A stretch of 64,000 nucleotides of DNA from Larkinella arboricola (GCF_003259745.1 NZ_QLMC01000001.1:1-64000), one strand, 5' to 3'; counted from the first letter of the stretch, positions 33,349 through 41,270 are shown. Notes: a model not told the origin generated them from the letters alone. Made by a program: numbers and translations.

Positions 33349-34275
33349 ATGGACTTCGGAAAACTGCCCAACGTCGATACCGTTGACTTTACGCTACCAG
33401 CCGATTCGCTGTTCAATCAAACGGTTTGGGACAAAGTGGAGCCGACCGCATCTCCGCAGGTGTTCATCGGCGGACCGCTCTGGGCGAATAAATCGTACGT
33501 GGGCCGGATTTATCCGTCTCAGGCCAAAGAACGGGATTTTCTGCACTATTACACCCGCCAGTTCAATACCATTGAGCTGAACAGCACCCACTACCAGATT
33601 CCGACGCCGGGGATGATCGAGAAGTGGAAAACCGAAGCCGCCAGCTCACCGATTCGTCCGCGGTTTGTGTATTGCCCGAAATTTCCGCAGGCCATCAGCC
33701 ACGAGCGGGCGCTGGTTGCCGCCGAATCGCTGACGGAGGAGTTCGTCAATGCGGTTTTGAGTCTGGAAGAATTTCTGGGCACGACGTTTCTGCAACTGCC
33801 GCCGAACTTTGGGCCGGATAAGTGGCCGGTGCTGGAGAAGTATCTGAAAAGCCTGCCCGACGATCTGGAAGTGGCCGTGGAGTTTCGGCATCCCGACTGG
33901 TTTCGCAAACCGGCGGTCTGGCAGCAGACGCTCGAACGGCTTTGCGCCCTGCACCGTCATGTTGTCATTAGCGACGTGGCCGGTCGGCGCGACGTGTTGC
34001 ACATGAGCCTGACCAGCCCGAATCTGGTGTTGCGTTTTGTCGCCAATGAAGGCCATAAGACGGATTACGAACGCACGGACGCCTGGGTGGAGCGGCTGAA
34101 AACTTGGTTTGGGCAGGGCTTGCAAACCGCTTACCTGTTTATTCACGGCGGGGAGCTAAACGATACGGCCCCCGAACTGATTCGGTATTGGGTGCAGCGG
34201 CTAAATGCGGTTTGCGGACTGAACTTGCAGGAACCGACAATCCGGCCCGAAGTGGTTCAGGGCAGTTTGTTTTGA
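33349..34275 (+). CDS. DUF72/YecE-family protein
   Basis: 308 residues from ATG 33349; the frame extends 13 codons further upstream without a good start. The DUF72 TIM-barrel phrases are clear: FIGGPLWANKSYVGRIYPSQ, HYYTRQFNTIELNSTHYQIP, KFVYCPKFPQAISH-like block, LQLPPNFGP, EVAVEFRHPDWF and YLFIHGGELNDTAPELI. The family is widespread and its biochemical role is not settled. Divergent from valS. Its stop codon overlaps the his promoter. Confidence 0.9.
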   Translation: MDFGKLPNVDTVDFTLPADSLFNQTVWDKVEPTASPQVFIGGPLWANKSYVGRIYPSQAKERDFLHYYTRQFNTIELNSTHYQIPTPGMIEKWKTEAASSPIRPRFVYCPKFPQAISHERALVAAESLTEEFVNAVLSLEEFLGTTFLQLPPNFGPDKWPVLEKYLKSLPDDLEVAVEFRHPDWFRKPAVWQQTLERLCALHRHVVISDVAGRRDVLHMSLTSPNLVLRFVANEGHKTDYERTDAWVERLKTWFGQGLQTAYLFIHGGELNDTAPELIRYWVQRLNAVCGLNLQEPTIRPEVVQGSLF

Positions 34276-34301
34276 TTTTAGAATCAACCCGTTTACATTT
34301 G
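34271..34301 (+). promoter_or_regulatory. his operon promoter, full consensus
   Basis: tttg (34271-34274), exactly 19 bases, then tacattTG (34294-34301, an exact TAnnTTTG). This is the Bacteroidota housekeeping consensus. It overlaps the stop codon of the DUF72 gene and would start transcription at about 34306-34309, on or next to the leader-peptide ATG. Confidence 0.8.
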
Positions 34302-34305
34302 CCGT

Positions 34306-34353
34306 ATGAATCCCGCAAAAACCATTTGGTACCATCATCATTCTGTCTGTTAG
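34306..34353 (+). CDS. hisL: his operon leader peptide (15 residues, three consecutive His)
   Basis: The short frame encodes MNPAKTIWYHHHSVC and then TAG. Three successive CAT codons (34333-34341) lie just before a set of mutually exclusive hairpins and a terminator in front of hisH. That is the arrangement of classical his attenuation: ribosome stalling at His codons when histidyl-tRNA is short. The start coincides with or lies next to the predicted transcription start, so translation may be leaderless. I know the principle from enterobacterial his operons; the assignment here is from sequence logic alone. Confidence 0.8.
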   Translation: MNPAKTIWYHHHSVC

Positions 34354-34442
34354 TACGGCAGAACGGATGCGTTTTTGGGGTTGAATAAGAAACAACGAAA
34401 TTCCCGATACCAGACCCGGTTCTGCCACGAGCCGGGTTTTTT
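34341..34442 (+). promoter_or_regulatory. his transcription attenuator
   Basis: Four segments are visible. Segment 1 ttctgtc (34341-34347) pairs with segment 2 ggcagaa (34357-34363), a pause hairpin containing the leader stop codon. Segment 2 (ggcagaacgg, 34357-34366) can instead pair with segment 3 (ccggttctgcc, 34416-34426), the antiterminator. Segment 3 also forms the left arm of the terminator: acccggttc (34414-34422) with gagccgggt (34429-34437), loop tgccac, then tttttt. The last T lies 5 bases before the hisH start. Confidence 0.82.
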
Positions 34443-34445
34443 GTT

Positions 34446-35045
34446 ATGAAAACCGTCATTATCAAATACAACGCCGGAAACGTGCAGTCGGTGATGTACG
34501 CGCTGGACCGCATTGGCGCGACCTACCTGCTGACCGACGATGAAGCTGAAATCCGTTCGGCCGACAAAGTGATTTTCCCCGGCGTCGGGGAAGCCAGCAC
34601 GGCTATGGCCTACCTGCGCGAACGGGGGCTCGACCGGGTTATTCCGTCCCTGAAACAGCCGGTTTTGGGCACCTGCGTAGGAATGCAATTGCTCTGCCGG
34701 TATTCGGAAGAAGGCGATACTACCTGCATGGGCGTGTTTGATGTGGATGTTCGGCGGTTTCCGGCCCAACCCGGTTTTAAGGTGCCGCACATGGGCTGGA
34801 ACAGTCTGACCGATCTGAAAGGGCCGCTAACCGAGGGCTTGCCGGAGAATGCGTACGTGTATTTCGTACACAGTTATTGCGCCGATGTTTGCCCGGAAAC
34901 GTCGGCGGTTTGTAATTACGTCCGACCGTTCAGCGCCATGTTGCAGAAGGACAATTTTTACGCGGCCCAGTTTCACGCCGAAATCAGCGGCAACATCGGT
35001 CAGCGGATTCTGGAAAATTTTTTGAAAATAGACACGAGAAATTAG
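34446..35045 (+). CDS. hisH: Imidazole glycerol phosphate synthase, glutaminase subunit
   Basis: 199 residues, class I glutamine amidotransferase. The nucleophile elbow is LGTCVGMQLL (Cys about 77), and the catalytic His and Glu are in AAQFHAEISG. The usual Pro of FHPE is Ala here, but both catalytic residues remain. KVPHMGWNSL is the HisH signature. It supplies ammonia to HisF for formation of imidazole glycerol phosphate and AICAR. First structural gene behind the his leader and attenuator; hisA and hisF follow. The other his genes are not in this window. Confidence 0.96.
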   Translation: MKTVIIKYNAGNVQSVMYALDRIGATYLLTDDEAEIRSADKVIFPGVGEASTAMAYLRERGLDRVIPSLKQPVLGTCVGMQLLCRYSEEGDTTCMGVFDVDVRRFPAQPGFKVPHMGWNSLTDLKGPLTEGLPENAYVYFVHSYCADVCPETSAVCNYVRPFSAMLQKDNFYAAQFHAEISGNIGQRILENFLKIDTRN

Positions 35046-35115
35046 ACAGGAGAATACAGACGAAAACCGTCTTGCTCCCTTTTGTCTCTCTTCTTTTGTC
35101 TAACCTCTTTTGTCT
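35042..35115. repeat. hisH-hisA spacer: hairpin plus 14-bp tandem repeat
   Basis: ttttgtct occurs at 35080, 35094 and 35108, an exact 14-base period, in the spacer just before hisA. The left half (ttagacaggagaatacagacg, in two blocks) can pair with cgtcttgctccc and the ttttgtct units, giving an interrupted hairpin. It is the same style of element as the valS and hisA-hisF repeats but with a different unit. Confidence 0.6.
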
Positions 35116-35121
35116 AAAAAA

Positions 35122-35841
35122 ATGCACATTATACCCGCTATCGACCTCATTGAAGGCAAAGCCGTCCGGCTGACACAGGGCGACTACAACCAGAAAAAAG
35201 AATACAACGCCCGCCCGCTCGAAGTGGCCCAGCAGTTTGAAGATGCTGGTCTGACGCGCCTGCACCTGGTTGACCTTGACGGAGCAAAAGAAAAACGCGT
35301 GATCAACTGGAAAGTGCTGGAGCTTATTGCGGGTAAAACCCGGCTACACATCGATTTTGGCGGGGGCGTTCAGTCGGACGAAGACCTGCGGATTGTGTTT
35401 GAATGCGGGGCTAAACAGGTCACGGGCGGTAGCATCGCCGTCAAAAAACCGGATGTGTTCGAACGCTGGCTGAGTCAGTATGGCCCGGAAGCAATCATTC
35501 TGGGCGCGGATGCCAAAAACGAGAAGATTACCGTCAGCGGCTGGGAGGAAGCCACCGAAGTCTGGGTGTATGACTTTGTGGAAAACTATGTGGAAAAAGG
35601 GATAAAATACGTGATTAGCACCGATGTGGCCAAAGACGGTTTGCTGCAAGGGCCTTCGTTCGAACTGTATCGGAATATGCAGGATCAGTTCCCCAGCCTG
35701 AACATCATCGCCAGCGGGGGCGTCAGTGGGATGGAGGATATTGAGGTGCTGGCTGACATGAATCTTTTTGGCGTCATCGTTGGAAAAGCCATTTATGAGG
35801 GCCGGGTAACGTTAAAGGAGTTATCGAAATTTTTAAAATGA
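35122..35841 (+). CDS. hisA: ProFAR isomerase (phosphoribosylformimino-AICAR-P isomerase)
   Basis: 239 residues from ATG 35122; a TTG 12 bases earlier is in frame but unlikely. HisA TIM-barrel motifs: HIIPAIDLIEGKAVRLTQGD with the catalytic Asp in PAIDL, LHLVDLDGAK, LHIDFGGGVQ, and the second catalytic Asp in YVISTDVAKDGLLQGPS. Closing phosphate-binding loops are IASGGVSGMEDI and GVIVGKAIYEGR. It catalyses the Amadori isomerisation that gives the HisF substrate. It lies between two iterated intergenic hairpins in the his operon. Confidence 0.96.
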   Translation: MHIIPAIDLIEGKAVRLTQGDYNQKKEYNARPLEVAQQFEDAGLTRLHLVDLDGAKEKRVINWKVLELIAGKTRLHIDFGGGVQSDEDLRIVFECGAKQVTGGSIAVKKPDVFERWLSQYGPEAIILGADAKNEKITVSGWEEATEVWVYDFVENYVEKGIKYVISTDVAKDGLLQGPSFELYRNMQDQFPSLNIIASGGVSGMEDIEVLADMNLFGVIVGKAIYEGRVTLKELSKFLK

Positions 35842-35845
35842 ATTA

Positions 35846-35930
35846 TTACACAGGGTTGATCAGAGTTTATCAGAGGTAATCGGGGACTTCTCTGATAAAC
35901 CCTGATTATCTCTGATCAACTCTGTGTAAC
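35846..35930. repeat. Iterated-unit long hairpin, element B (hisA-hisF spacer)
   Basis: The left arm (35846-35886) begins ttacacagggttgatcagag and continues in 10-base atcagag-type units. The right arm (35890-35930) is nearly its reverse complement, leaving a 3-base loop. The terminal ttacacagggtt is shared with element A. The spacer is transcribed in the his mRNA, so it would fold into a stem of about 41 bp between hisA and hisF. Confidence 0.8.
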
Positions 35931-35943
35931 AGCACCTTAAAAT

Positions 35944-36705
35944 ATGCTGACTAAACGCATTATTCCCTGCCTCGACATTAAAGATGGCCGGACGGTGAAA
36001 GGGACGAACTTCGTCAACCTGCGCGACGCGGGCGATCCGGTGGAACTGGGCGCAATTTACGCCCGCCAAGGGGCCGACGAGCTGGTTTTTCTGGACATTA
36101 CCGCGACGGTCGATGAACGCAAAACGCTGATTGAACTGGTCCGGCGGGTGGCTCACGTCGTCAATATTCCGTTTACGGTCGGGGGCGGTATTTCGTCGAA
36201 AGCCGATGTGTCGGCCTTGCTGAACGCCGGGGCCGATAAGGTGTCGATCAACTCCTCGGCGGTTCGGAATCCGGCACTGGTTGACGAGCTGGCGCAGGAG
36301 TTTGGCAGTCAGTGTATTGTGGTAGCCATCGACACCCGGTTTGTGAACGGCGAGCATATTGTTCACACACATGGCGGGCGGAAGCCGACGGAAATCCGGA
36401 CCCTTGCCTGGGCGAAAGAAATTGAAAACCGGGGCGCGGGCGAAATTCTGCTCACGTCGATGGATACCGACGGCACCAAAGCCGGTTTTGCGATTGAACT
36501 GACAGCGCAGATTTCCGGCGCGGCCAATATTCCGGTGATTGCGTCGGGCGGGGCCGGGTCGATGGAGCATTTTGTGGAGGTGTTTACGGACGGAAAAGCC
36601 GATGCCGGGCTGGCGGCCAGCATTTTCCACTTCAAGGAAATCGAAATACCGGCCTTGAAACGGTATCTGAGTAATCAGGGAATCGCGATGCGCACCACCG
36701 ACTGA
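35944..36705 (+). CDS. hisF: Imidazole glycerol phosphate synthase, cyclase subunit
   Basis: 253 residues, full-length HisF. The N-terminal active site is [16 protein letters not shown] (catalytic Asp about 11), followed by [13 protein letters not shown] and FTVGGGISS. The second catalytic Asp lies in [13 protein letters not shown], and phosphate loops [12 protein letters not shown] and GLAASIFHF close the barrel. It uses ammonia from HisH. Last gene of the visible his segment; no strong terminator is seen before the DUF3467 gene. Confidence 0.97.
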   Translation: MLTKRIIPCLDIKDGRTVKGTNFVNLRDAGDPVELGAIYARQGADELVFLDITATVDERKTLIELVRRVAHVVNIPFTVGGGISSKADVSALLNAGADKVSINSSAVRNPALVDELAQEFGSQCIVVAIDTRFVNGEHIVHTHGGRKPTEIRTLAWAKEIENRGAGEILLTSMDTDGTKAGFAIELTAQISGAANIPVIASGGAGSMEHFVEVFTDGKADAGLAASIFHFKEIEIPALKRYLSNQGIAMRTTD

Positions 36706-36779
36706 CACCGCCTGACTTATTGATCATACAATAAATTAACCTGTCAACTTTGAACTGCGGAAAACCGTCGGGAGTTGTG

Positions 36780-36787
36780 TATATTTG
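36780..36787 (+). promoter_or_regulatory. Promoter -7 element for the DUF3467 gene
   Basis: tatatttg is an exact TAnnTTTG match 19 bases before the ATG. The nearest tttg box is 27 bases upstream, longer than ideal. Confidence 0.45.
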
Positions 36788-36806
36788 ATTCTTACCTACA
36801 AAGCAG

Positions 36807-37127
36807 ATGGAAAACCAAGAACCTGATCAGGAAGGTCAGATCAACGTCGAATTGACCGAAGAAATTGCGGAAGGAATCTACGCCAATCTGGCGATGATCG
36901 CTCATTCCAACAGTGAGTTTATCATTGACTTTATTCGACTGATGCCCGGCGTTCCCAAAGCCAAGGTCAAATCCCGCATTATTCTAACGCCCGAACACGC
37001 CAAGCGGCTGTTAACGGCTTTGAAAGAAAACATCCGCAAATTTGAAGATAGTTACGGTGCCATCAACAGTGCGGAAGAAGCCTTTCGGTTCCCGACGCAG
37101 TTTGGCGGTCCCATTGGCGAAGCCTAA
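36807..37127 (+). CDS. DUF3467 domain-containing protein
   Basis: 106 residues, no signal peptide. The DUF3467 core is visible: ELTEEIAEGIYANLAMIAHSNSEFIIDFIRLMPGVPKAKVKSRIILTPEHAKRLLTAL (given as the stretch around residues 15-72), ending GGPIGEA. The family is small, conserved across Bacteroidota and of unknown function. It lies between hisF and the rpsL promoter and probably has its own promoter. Confidence 0.9.
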   Translation: MENQEPDQEGQINVELTEEIAEGIYANLAMIAHSNSEFIIDFIRLMPGVPKAKVKSRIILTPEHAKRLLTALKENIRKFEDSYGAINSAEEAFRFPTQFGGPIGEA

Positions 37128-37189
37128 TTCGGTAATGTCCAGCGAAATACTGAAAATTAATTCACCGGGCGTTTTGGTTTTCCGTCCGG

Positions 37190-37217
37190 TTTGACTAATT
37201 TTGCACTCCTATTTTTG
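37190..37217 (+). promoter_or_regulatory. rpsL-rpsG promoter
   Basis: tatttttg (37210-37217) is an exact TAnnTTTG match with tttg at 37190-37193, spacing 16. It lies 33 bases before the rpsL start. Confidence 0.6.
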
Positions 37218-37249
37218 CGGAGGACTGTAGTAATACCAATTCTGATAAA

Positions 37250-37675
37250 ATGCCTACGATACAACAATTAGTACGCAAGGGCCGCGAAAAGCTGACATTC
37301 AAATCGAAGTCACCGGCGCTGGACTCTTGCCCACAACGTCGTGGCGTGTGTACGCGCGTGTACACCACCACCCCCAAGAAGCCAAACTCGGCTTTGCGTA
37401 AAGTAGCCCGTGTGCGTCTGTCGCACGGCAAAGAAGTTAACGCCTACATTCCGGGCGAAGGCCACAACCTGCAGGAGCACTCAATCGTACTGGTACGGGG
37501 TGGTCGGGTGAAAGACCTTCCGGGTGTACGCTATCACATCGTTCGGGGTGCCCTCGATACGGCCGGTGTAAACGGTCGGAAACAGGCTCGCTCGAAATAC
37601 GGTGCAAAACGTCCGAAACCAGGTCAGGTAGCGGCTCCGACGAAAGGCGGAAAAGGAGGAGGTAAGAAAAAATAA
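37250..37675 (+). CDS. rpsL: 30S ribosomal protein S12
   Basis: 141 residues. Conserved S12 phrases: [45 protein letters not shown] and [20 protein letters not shown] with [10 protein letters not shown]. The C terminus has a Gly/Lys tail typical of Bacteroidota. The protein lies in the decoding centre. In the str operon with rpsG. Confidence 0.99.
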   Translation: MPTIQQLVRKGREKLTFKSKSPALDSCPQRRGVCTRVYTTTPKKPNSALRKVARVRLSHGKEVNAYIPGEGHNLQEHSIVLVRGGRVKDLPGVRYHIVRGALDTAGVNGRKQARSKYGAKRPKPGQVAAPTKGGKGGGKKK

Positions 37676-37755
37676 GTAACCCCTTCATTATAAATTGACT
37701 GAGCGTTGAATCAACGATGCGCAGCGCTTAGAGTAAGATTTATCATCTGAAGATC

Positions 37756-38223
37756 ATGAGAAAGGCAAAACCAAAAAAGAGATACGTATTACCCGATCCT
37801 AAATTCAAGGAGACGCTGGTAACGAAATTTGTAAATAACCTCATGTACGAAGGCAAGAAGAGCCTCTCGTACGCCATTTTCTACGATGCGCTGGAGTTGG
37901 TTGAGAAAAAAACCAACGATAACGGTCTGGATATTTGGAAAAAGGCATTGAACAACGTAATGCCTTCAGTCGAGGTGAAAAGCCGCCGGGTGGGTGGTGC
38001 AACATTCCAGGTTCCAACGGAGGTGCGTCCTGATCGTAAGGTATCAGTAGGCATGAAATGGCTGATCAAGTATGCCCGTTCACGTGGTGAAAAAACTATG
38101 GTGGATCGTCTGGCTGCGGAAATCATAGCCGCATCAAAAGGTGAAGGCGCTGCCGTTAAGAAGAAGGATGACACGCACCGGATGGCAGAAGCCAACAAGG
38201 CATTCTCGCACTTCCGGTTCTAA
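37756..38223 (+). CDS. rpsG: 30S ribosomal protein S7
   Basis: 155 residues. S7 signatures: [40 protein letters not shown] and [20 protein letters not shown]. It nucleates 30S head assembly. Usually fusA follows in bacteria; here a terminator comes 22 bases after the stop and the next gene is on the other strand. Confidence 0.99.
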   Translation: MRKAKPKKRYVLPDPKFKETLVTKFVNNLMYEGKKSLSYAIFYDALELVEKKTNDNGLDIWKKALNNVMPSVEVKSRRVGGATFQVPTEVRPDRKVSVGMKWLIKYARSRGEKTMVDRLAAEIIAASKGEGAAVKKKDDTHRMAEANKAFSHFRF

Positions 38224-38245
38224 TCCAACCCTGTGTAATTTTTTG

Positions 38246-38276
38246 AAAAGACCTCCCCAACGGGAGGTCTTTTTGT
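38246..38276 (+). terminator. Terminator of rpsL-rpsG
   Basis: aaaagacctccc (38246-38257), loop caac, gggaggtctttt (38262-38273) with further T. The A/T-symmetric flanks also allow function on the minus strand for the convergent regulator gene, which ends at its edge. Confidence 0.92.
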
Positions 38277-41057
38277 TTAAAACGCCATCATGAATTCGTT
38301 CAGGTTGGCTTCCGGTTCCAGATTCAGGCGTTTGCGCAGTCGATACCGTTTTAATTCCACCCCGCGCACGGTAATATTGAGTAGTTTAGCCACTTCCTTG
38401 CTCGAAAGGTTCATGCGCAGGTAGGCCGCCAGCCGCAAATCATCGGGTGTTAAACCGCTGTATTGGTTGAGCAGTTGCTTGAAAAACTGTTCATGAACTT
38501 TGTTGAAATTCTTTTCAAAGACTTTCCAGTCCTGCCGGCTGGATAGGTTTGAATCAATCAGCTTGACCAGTTGGTTGATGTGGCCGGTGGCCTGATCGAT
38601 GGTTTGCCGTTGCTGCACCTCGTCTTTCAGTTTTTCAACTTCATCTTTTAATTTAATCAGCAGATCATTCTTGTGAATCAGGTTCATGGTGGTATTGGCG
38701 AGTTCTTCCGCTTTGCTAATAACATCCTGCTCTAGCTTTTCCTTCTGAAGTTGAACCAGTTGCTGCCGGTGCCGTTCCTGTTCGCGGGCCAGTTGTTCTT
38801 CCATTTGCTGCCGCACTTTCTGCTGGTGGGTGCGTACCTGTCGGCGGTGAACATAAAAGCTTAGGCCAACGAGTCCGCAAAACAGGAAAAAGTAACTCCA
38901 GTAGGCCCAAACGCTTTGATACCAGGGCGGCAGGATTTCAAAAGAGAGAGACGTGAACGTATCGTCGGCATTAGACCGCACCTGAAACCTGTACTGGCCC
39001 GGTTGTAAACTCGCGTATTCCTTTTCGGCGACCTTGCTCAAATCCGACCAATGCTCGTCCAGGCCAACCAGCCGGTAGCTGAATAACGGTTCCTGAATTG
39101 ACTCGGGCAGGCTGAATCGAAAAACAAGATGGTTTTCCCCCGCATCCAGAACCGGCAGCGTTGCCAACAGGGAAGAAGCATCGCGAAACGTAAAGGACCG
39201 TTGTTCCGAACCACTGACCACCGCCAGTTGCCGAATCAGCGGTTTGGTGGTTAGTTGCCGGTTACGCACCGTCAAAATTTCCCGGCGTGGCAGGAGTGCA
39301 TACCCTTTTTCAAAACACAGCAGGTAATAAGCCGAGTCGAGCGGCACAATGTTTTCGTAGTCATCCATCCAGGAAAAATGGCTCACCGTAAATTCAGCTT
39401 TCAGGCCGTCGGGTCTGGCCACGAGCAGATTGCCGTCCTGCCGCAGAAAGAGAACTTCGTCCTGCCAGCCCCTAAAAACCCGCCGGATGCCGCCGGAAAG
39501 CCCGAAATCGCGTTTCAGTTGCGCTTCTTCCGGATAAGCCGGGGCCCATTTAAAACTGCTCACTTTCCGCAAATCCGACGACAGTTTGATGGCATACACG
39601 CCATTATGGGCATGACGCAGCCAGATCTGACCGGCTGAATCCTCCCAAATATCCCGGATCGGTTCGTTCAAACCACTTACTGCGTGGCTGTACTTCCATT
39701 GCCCGCTGCCATCGCGCTGATACACCCCCAAACCCGTATAGGTTCCCTGAAGGGCAAAACCGGGGCGCGAAGTGAGCGGATGCAGCCGCCATCCACCGAC
39801 CTGACTGGAAAGCCGCTCCCACCCACCGTTGTCCGTAATTCGATACGTACCGGAATTATGCCCGCATAGCAGTTGATCATCCATGACCGTTAAATCCCAG
39901 ACCTGCCCCTGTGAGCCTTCAATGAGGTGGTAAACCGGCATCCCGGACGGCAGAAAGTTGCACCAGTAAACCCCGTGATTGGTACCCAGGTAAAGCCGGT
40001 TATGGTAAAGAACAGCATTATAAGGTGTACCCAACTGCCCGTTGGGGTCGCTGTAGTATTTCAGCGGGTAATTAAAAGCAATGGCATCAATACCGTCGTC
40101 AAGCCCCGCCCACAAACTGCCCTGTTTATCCAGCGTTAGCGAAAGGACGGTATTGTTTTGCAAGCCTTCCCGCTGGCTGGCGGAATACAGAACCACTCCG
40201 GTTGTATCGGTCACGAGAATACCGTTCGAAATGGTACCAAAAGCGTATTGCCCACCCGGCAGCGCCAGACCTTTGTTACACTGATACCGCTGTAGCAGCT
40301 GGCTGGCAGCGTGACGCAAAGGCGAAAGCCGTCCGTTCCGGTAGCTGAATAAACCGTGGTCGTGCGTTCCAATCAATAACCCGTCTGAACCGAGCGGCAA
40401 AATGGTATGAACAGCCGTTGGAGCTAAGGTCTCGGTGCCGGGGAGGGCCACCAGCTTTCCGTGAACTAATTCATACAGCCCTTTTCCAATAGCCTGCAAA
40501 TAATAGCGGTCCTTAACGGCGTACAGGAAAAGAACGTTGCCGGGCAGACGGAGTTCTTCCATTCGACCCAGGCGATAAAGAAAAGCGGTTGAGAAGGACT
40601 GAAAGAAAACAAAATCAGAACCGACAACAATATTCCATATTTCTTCTTTCGCAAACCGTTTGTTGCGGATCAGCTTCGTCAGTGAATGATACTGAAGAAT
40701 GCCGGTCTGGTTCGCCTGCCAGTAACCGATTTCGCCCAAACCGCCCGTAAAGATTCTTCCCGTCTGATCCACCGCTACAGCGCGGACAATTGCCTGTTTG
40801 GGCAGTCGATAAAGTTGCCACCGTGTACCGTCAAACTCCAGTAGGCCCTTAGAATTTCCGGCATACAGAAAACCGGTAGTGGTATCCTGACAGAGTGACC
40901 AGTTCTGGTTATAACCCTGGTAATCCTGCTTAGTGAAATTGCGGATGTAAGGCGCAAAAAAGTGATTCCTGGAAGTCGGAGCTGCCTCTGCCCCGAATAG
41001 TATTAAAAACCAGACAAGCGCAAATAAATACGTATCCAGCCGATAAAAGCAACACAT
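38277..41057 (-). CDS. Membrane propeller/Y_Y_Y transcriptional regulator with LuxR-type HTH
   Basis: 926 residues. A signal-anchor N terminus is followed by two-component-regulator-type propeller repeats (about 40-600; for example TRWQLYRLPKQAIVRAVAVD, GSLWAGLDDGIDAIAF). A Y_Y_Y triple-tyrosine domain (about 630-705; FRYRLVGLDEHWSDLS-like) and a membrane helix at about 708-728 come next. Then a cytosolic coiled coil (740-830) and a C-terminal LuxR-like helix-turn-helix (LTPDDLRLAAYLRMNLSSKE, then VAKLLNITVRGVELKRYRLR). No histidine kinase or receiver domain is present, so it is a one-component transmembrane sensor. It is divergent from SusC and probably controls the locus. Confidence 0.9.
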   Translation of the reverse strand: MCCFYRLDTYLFALVWFLILFGAEAAPTSRNHFFAPYIRNFTKQDYQGYNQNWSLCQDTTTGFLYAGNSKGLLEFDGTRWQLYRLPKQAIVRAVAVDQTGRIFTGGLGEIGYWQANQTGILQYHSLTKLIRNKRFAKEEIWNIVVGSDFVFFQSFSTAFLYRLGRMEELRLPGNVLFLYAVKDRYYLQAIGKGLYELVHGKLVALPGTETLAPTAVHTILPLGSDGLLIGTHDHGLFSYRNGRLSPLRHAASQLLQRYQCNKGLALPGGQYAFGTISNGILVTDTTGVVLYSASQREGLQNNTVLSLTLDKQGSLWAGLDDGIDAIAFNYPLKYYSDPNGQLGTPYNAVLYHNRLYLGTNHGVYWCNFLPSGMPVYHLIEGSQGQVWDLTVMDDQLLCGHNSGTYRITDNGGWERLSSQVGGWRLHPLTSRPGFALQGTYTGLGVYQRDGSGQWKYSHAVSGLNEPIRDIWEDSAGQIWLRHAHNGVYAIKLSSDLRKVSSFKWAPAYPEEAQLKRDFGLSGGIRRVFRGWQDEVLFLRQDGNLLVARPDGLKAEFTVSHFSWMDDYENIVPLDSAYYLLCFEKGYALLPRREILTVRNRQLTTKPLIRQLAVVSGSEQRSFTFRDASSLLATLPVLDAGENHLVFRFSLPESIQEPLFSYRLVGLDEHWSDLSKVAEKEYASLQPGQYRFQVRSNADDTFTSLSFEILPPWYQSVWAYWSYFFLFCGLVGLSFYVHRRQVRTHQQKVRQQMEEQLAREQERHRQQLVQLQKEKLEQDVISKAEELANTTMNLIHKNDLLIKLKDEVEKLKDEVQQRQTIDQATGHINQLVKLIDSNLSSRQDWKVFEKNFNKVHEQFFKQLLNQYSGLTPDDLRLAAYLRMNLSSKEVAKLLNITVRGVELKRYRLRKRLNLEPEANLNEFMMAF

Positions 41058-41152
41058 GATGATGGGTAACGAAATTCACGAAAAAATTTATCAAAAATAC
41101 AACAGCTTCACTATTAATGCGTAATACGAGGGGCGGAACCTTTTTGAAGGGA

Positions 41153-41174
41153 TTTAACTAAGGATTTAGTTAAA
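41153..41174. promoter_or_regulatory. Dyad in the regulator/SusC divergent region
   Basis: tttaactaa (41153-41161) and ttagttaaa (41166-41174) are exact complements with a 4-base spacer, about 60 bases upstream of the SusC -7 element. A plausible operator for the divergently encoded LuxR-type regulator. Confidence 0.5.
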
Positions 41175-41227
41175 ATGATGTAGTAGTGATGTACCGGTTT
41201 TGTAACACTCTATGCCCTGTGTTAGTT

Positions 41228-41235
41228 TATATTTG
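41228..41235 (+). promoter_or_regulatory. SusC promoter -7 element
   Basis: tatatttg is an exact TAnnTTTG match 36 bases before the SusC ATG. The best tttg box (41199) is 25 bases upstream, so the promoter may need activation. Confidence 0.5.
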
Positions 41236-41270
41236 AGCTTCAAAAAATAAAATATTTTACAGGAAAAGTT

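Noticed and set aside
34446-35045. Inactive HisH because FHPE reads FHAE
   Set aside because: The catalytic Cys, His and Glu are all present; only the non-catalytic Pro is changed.
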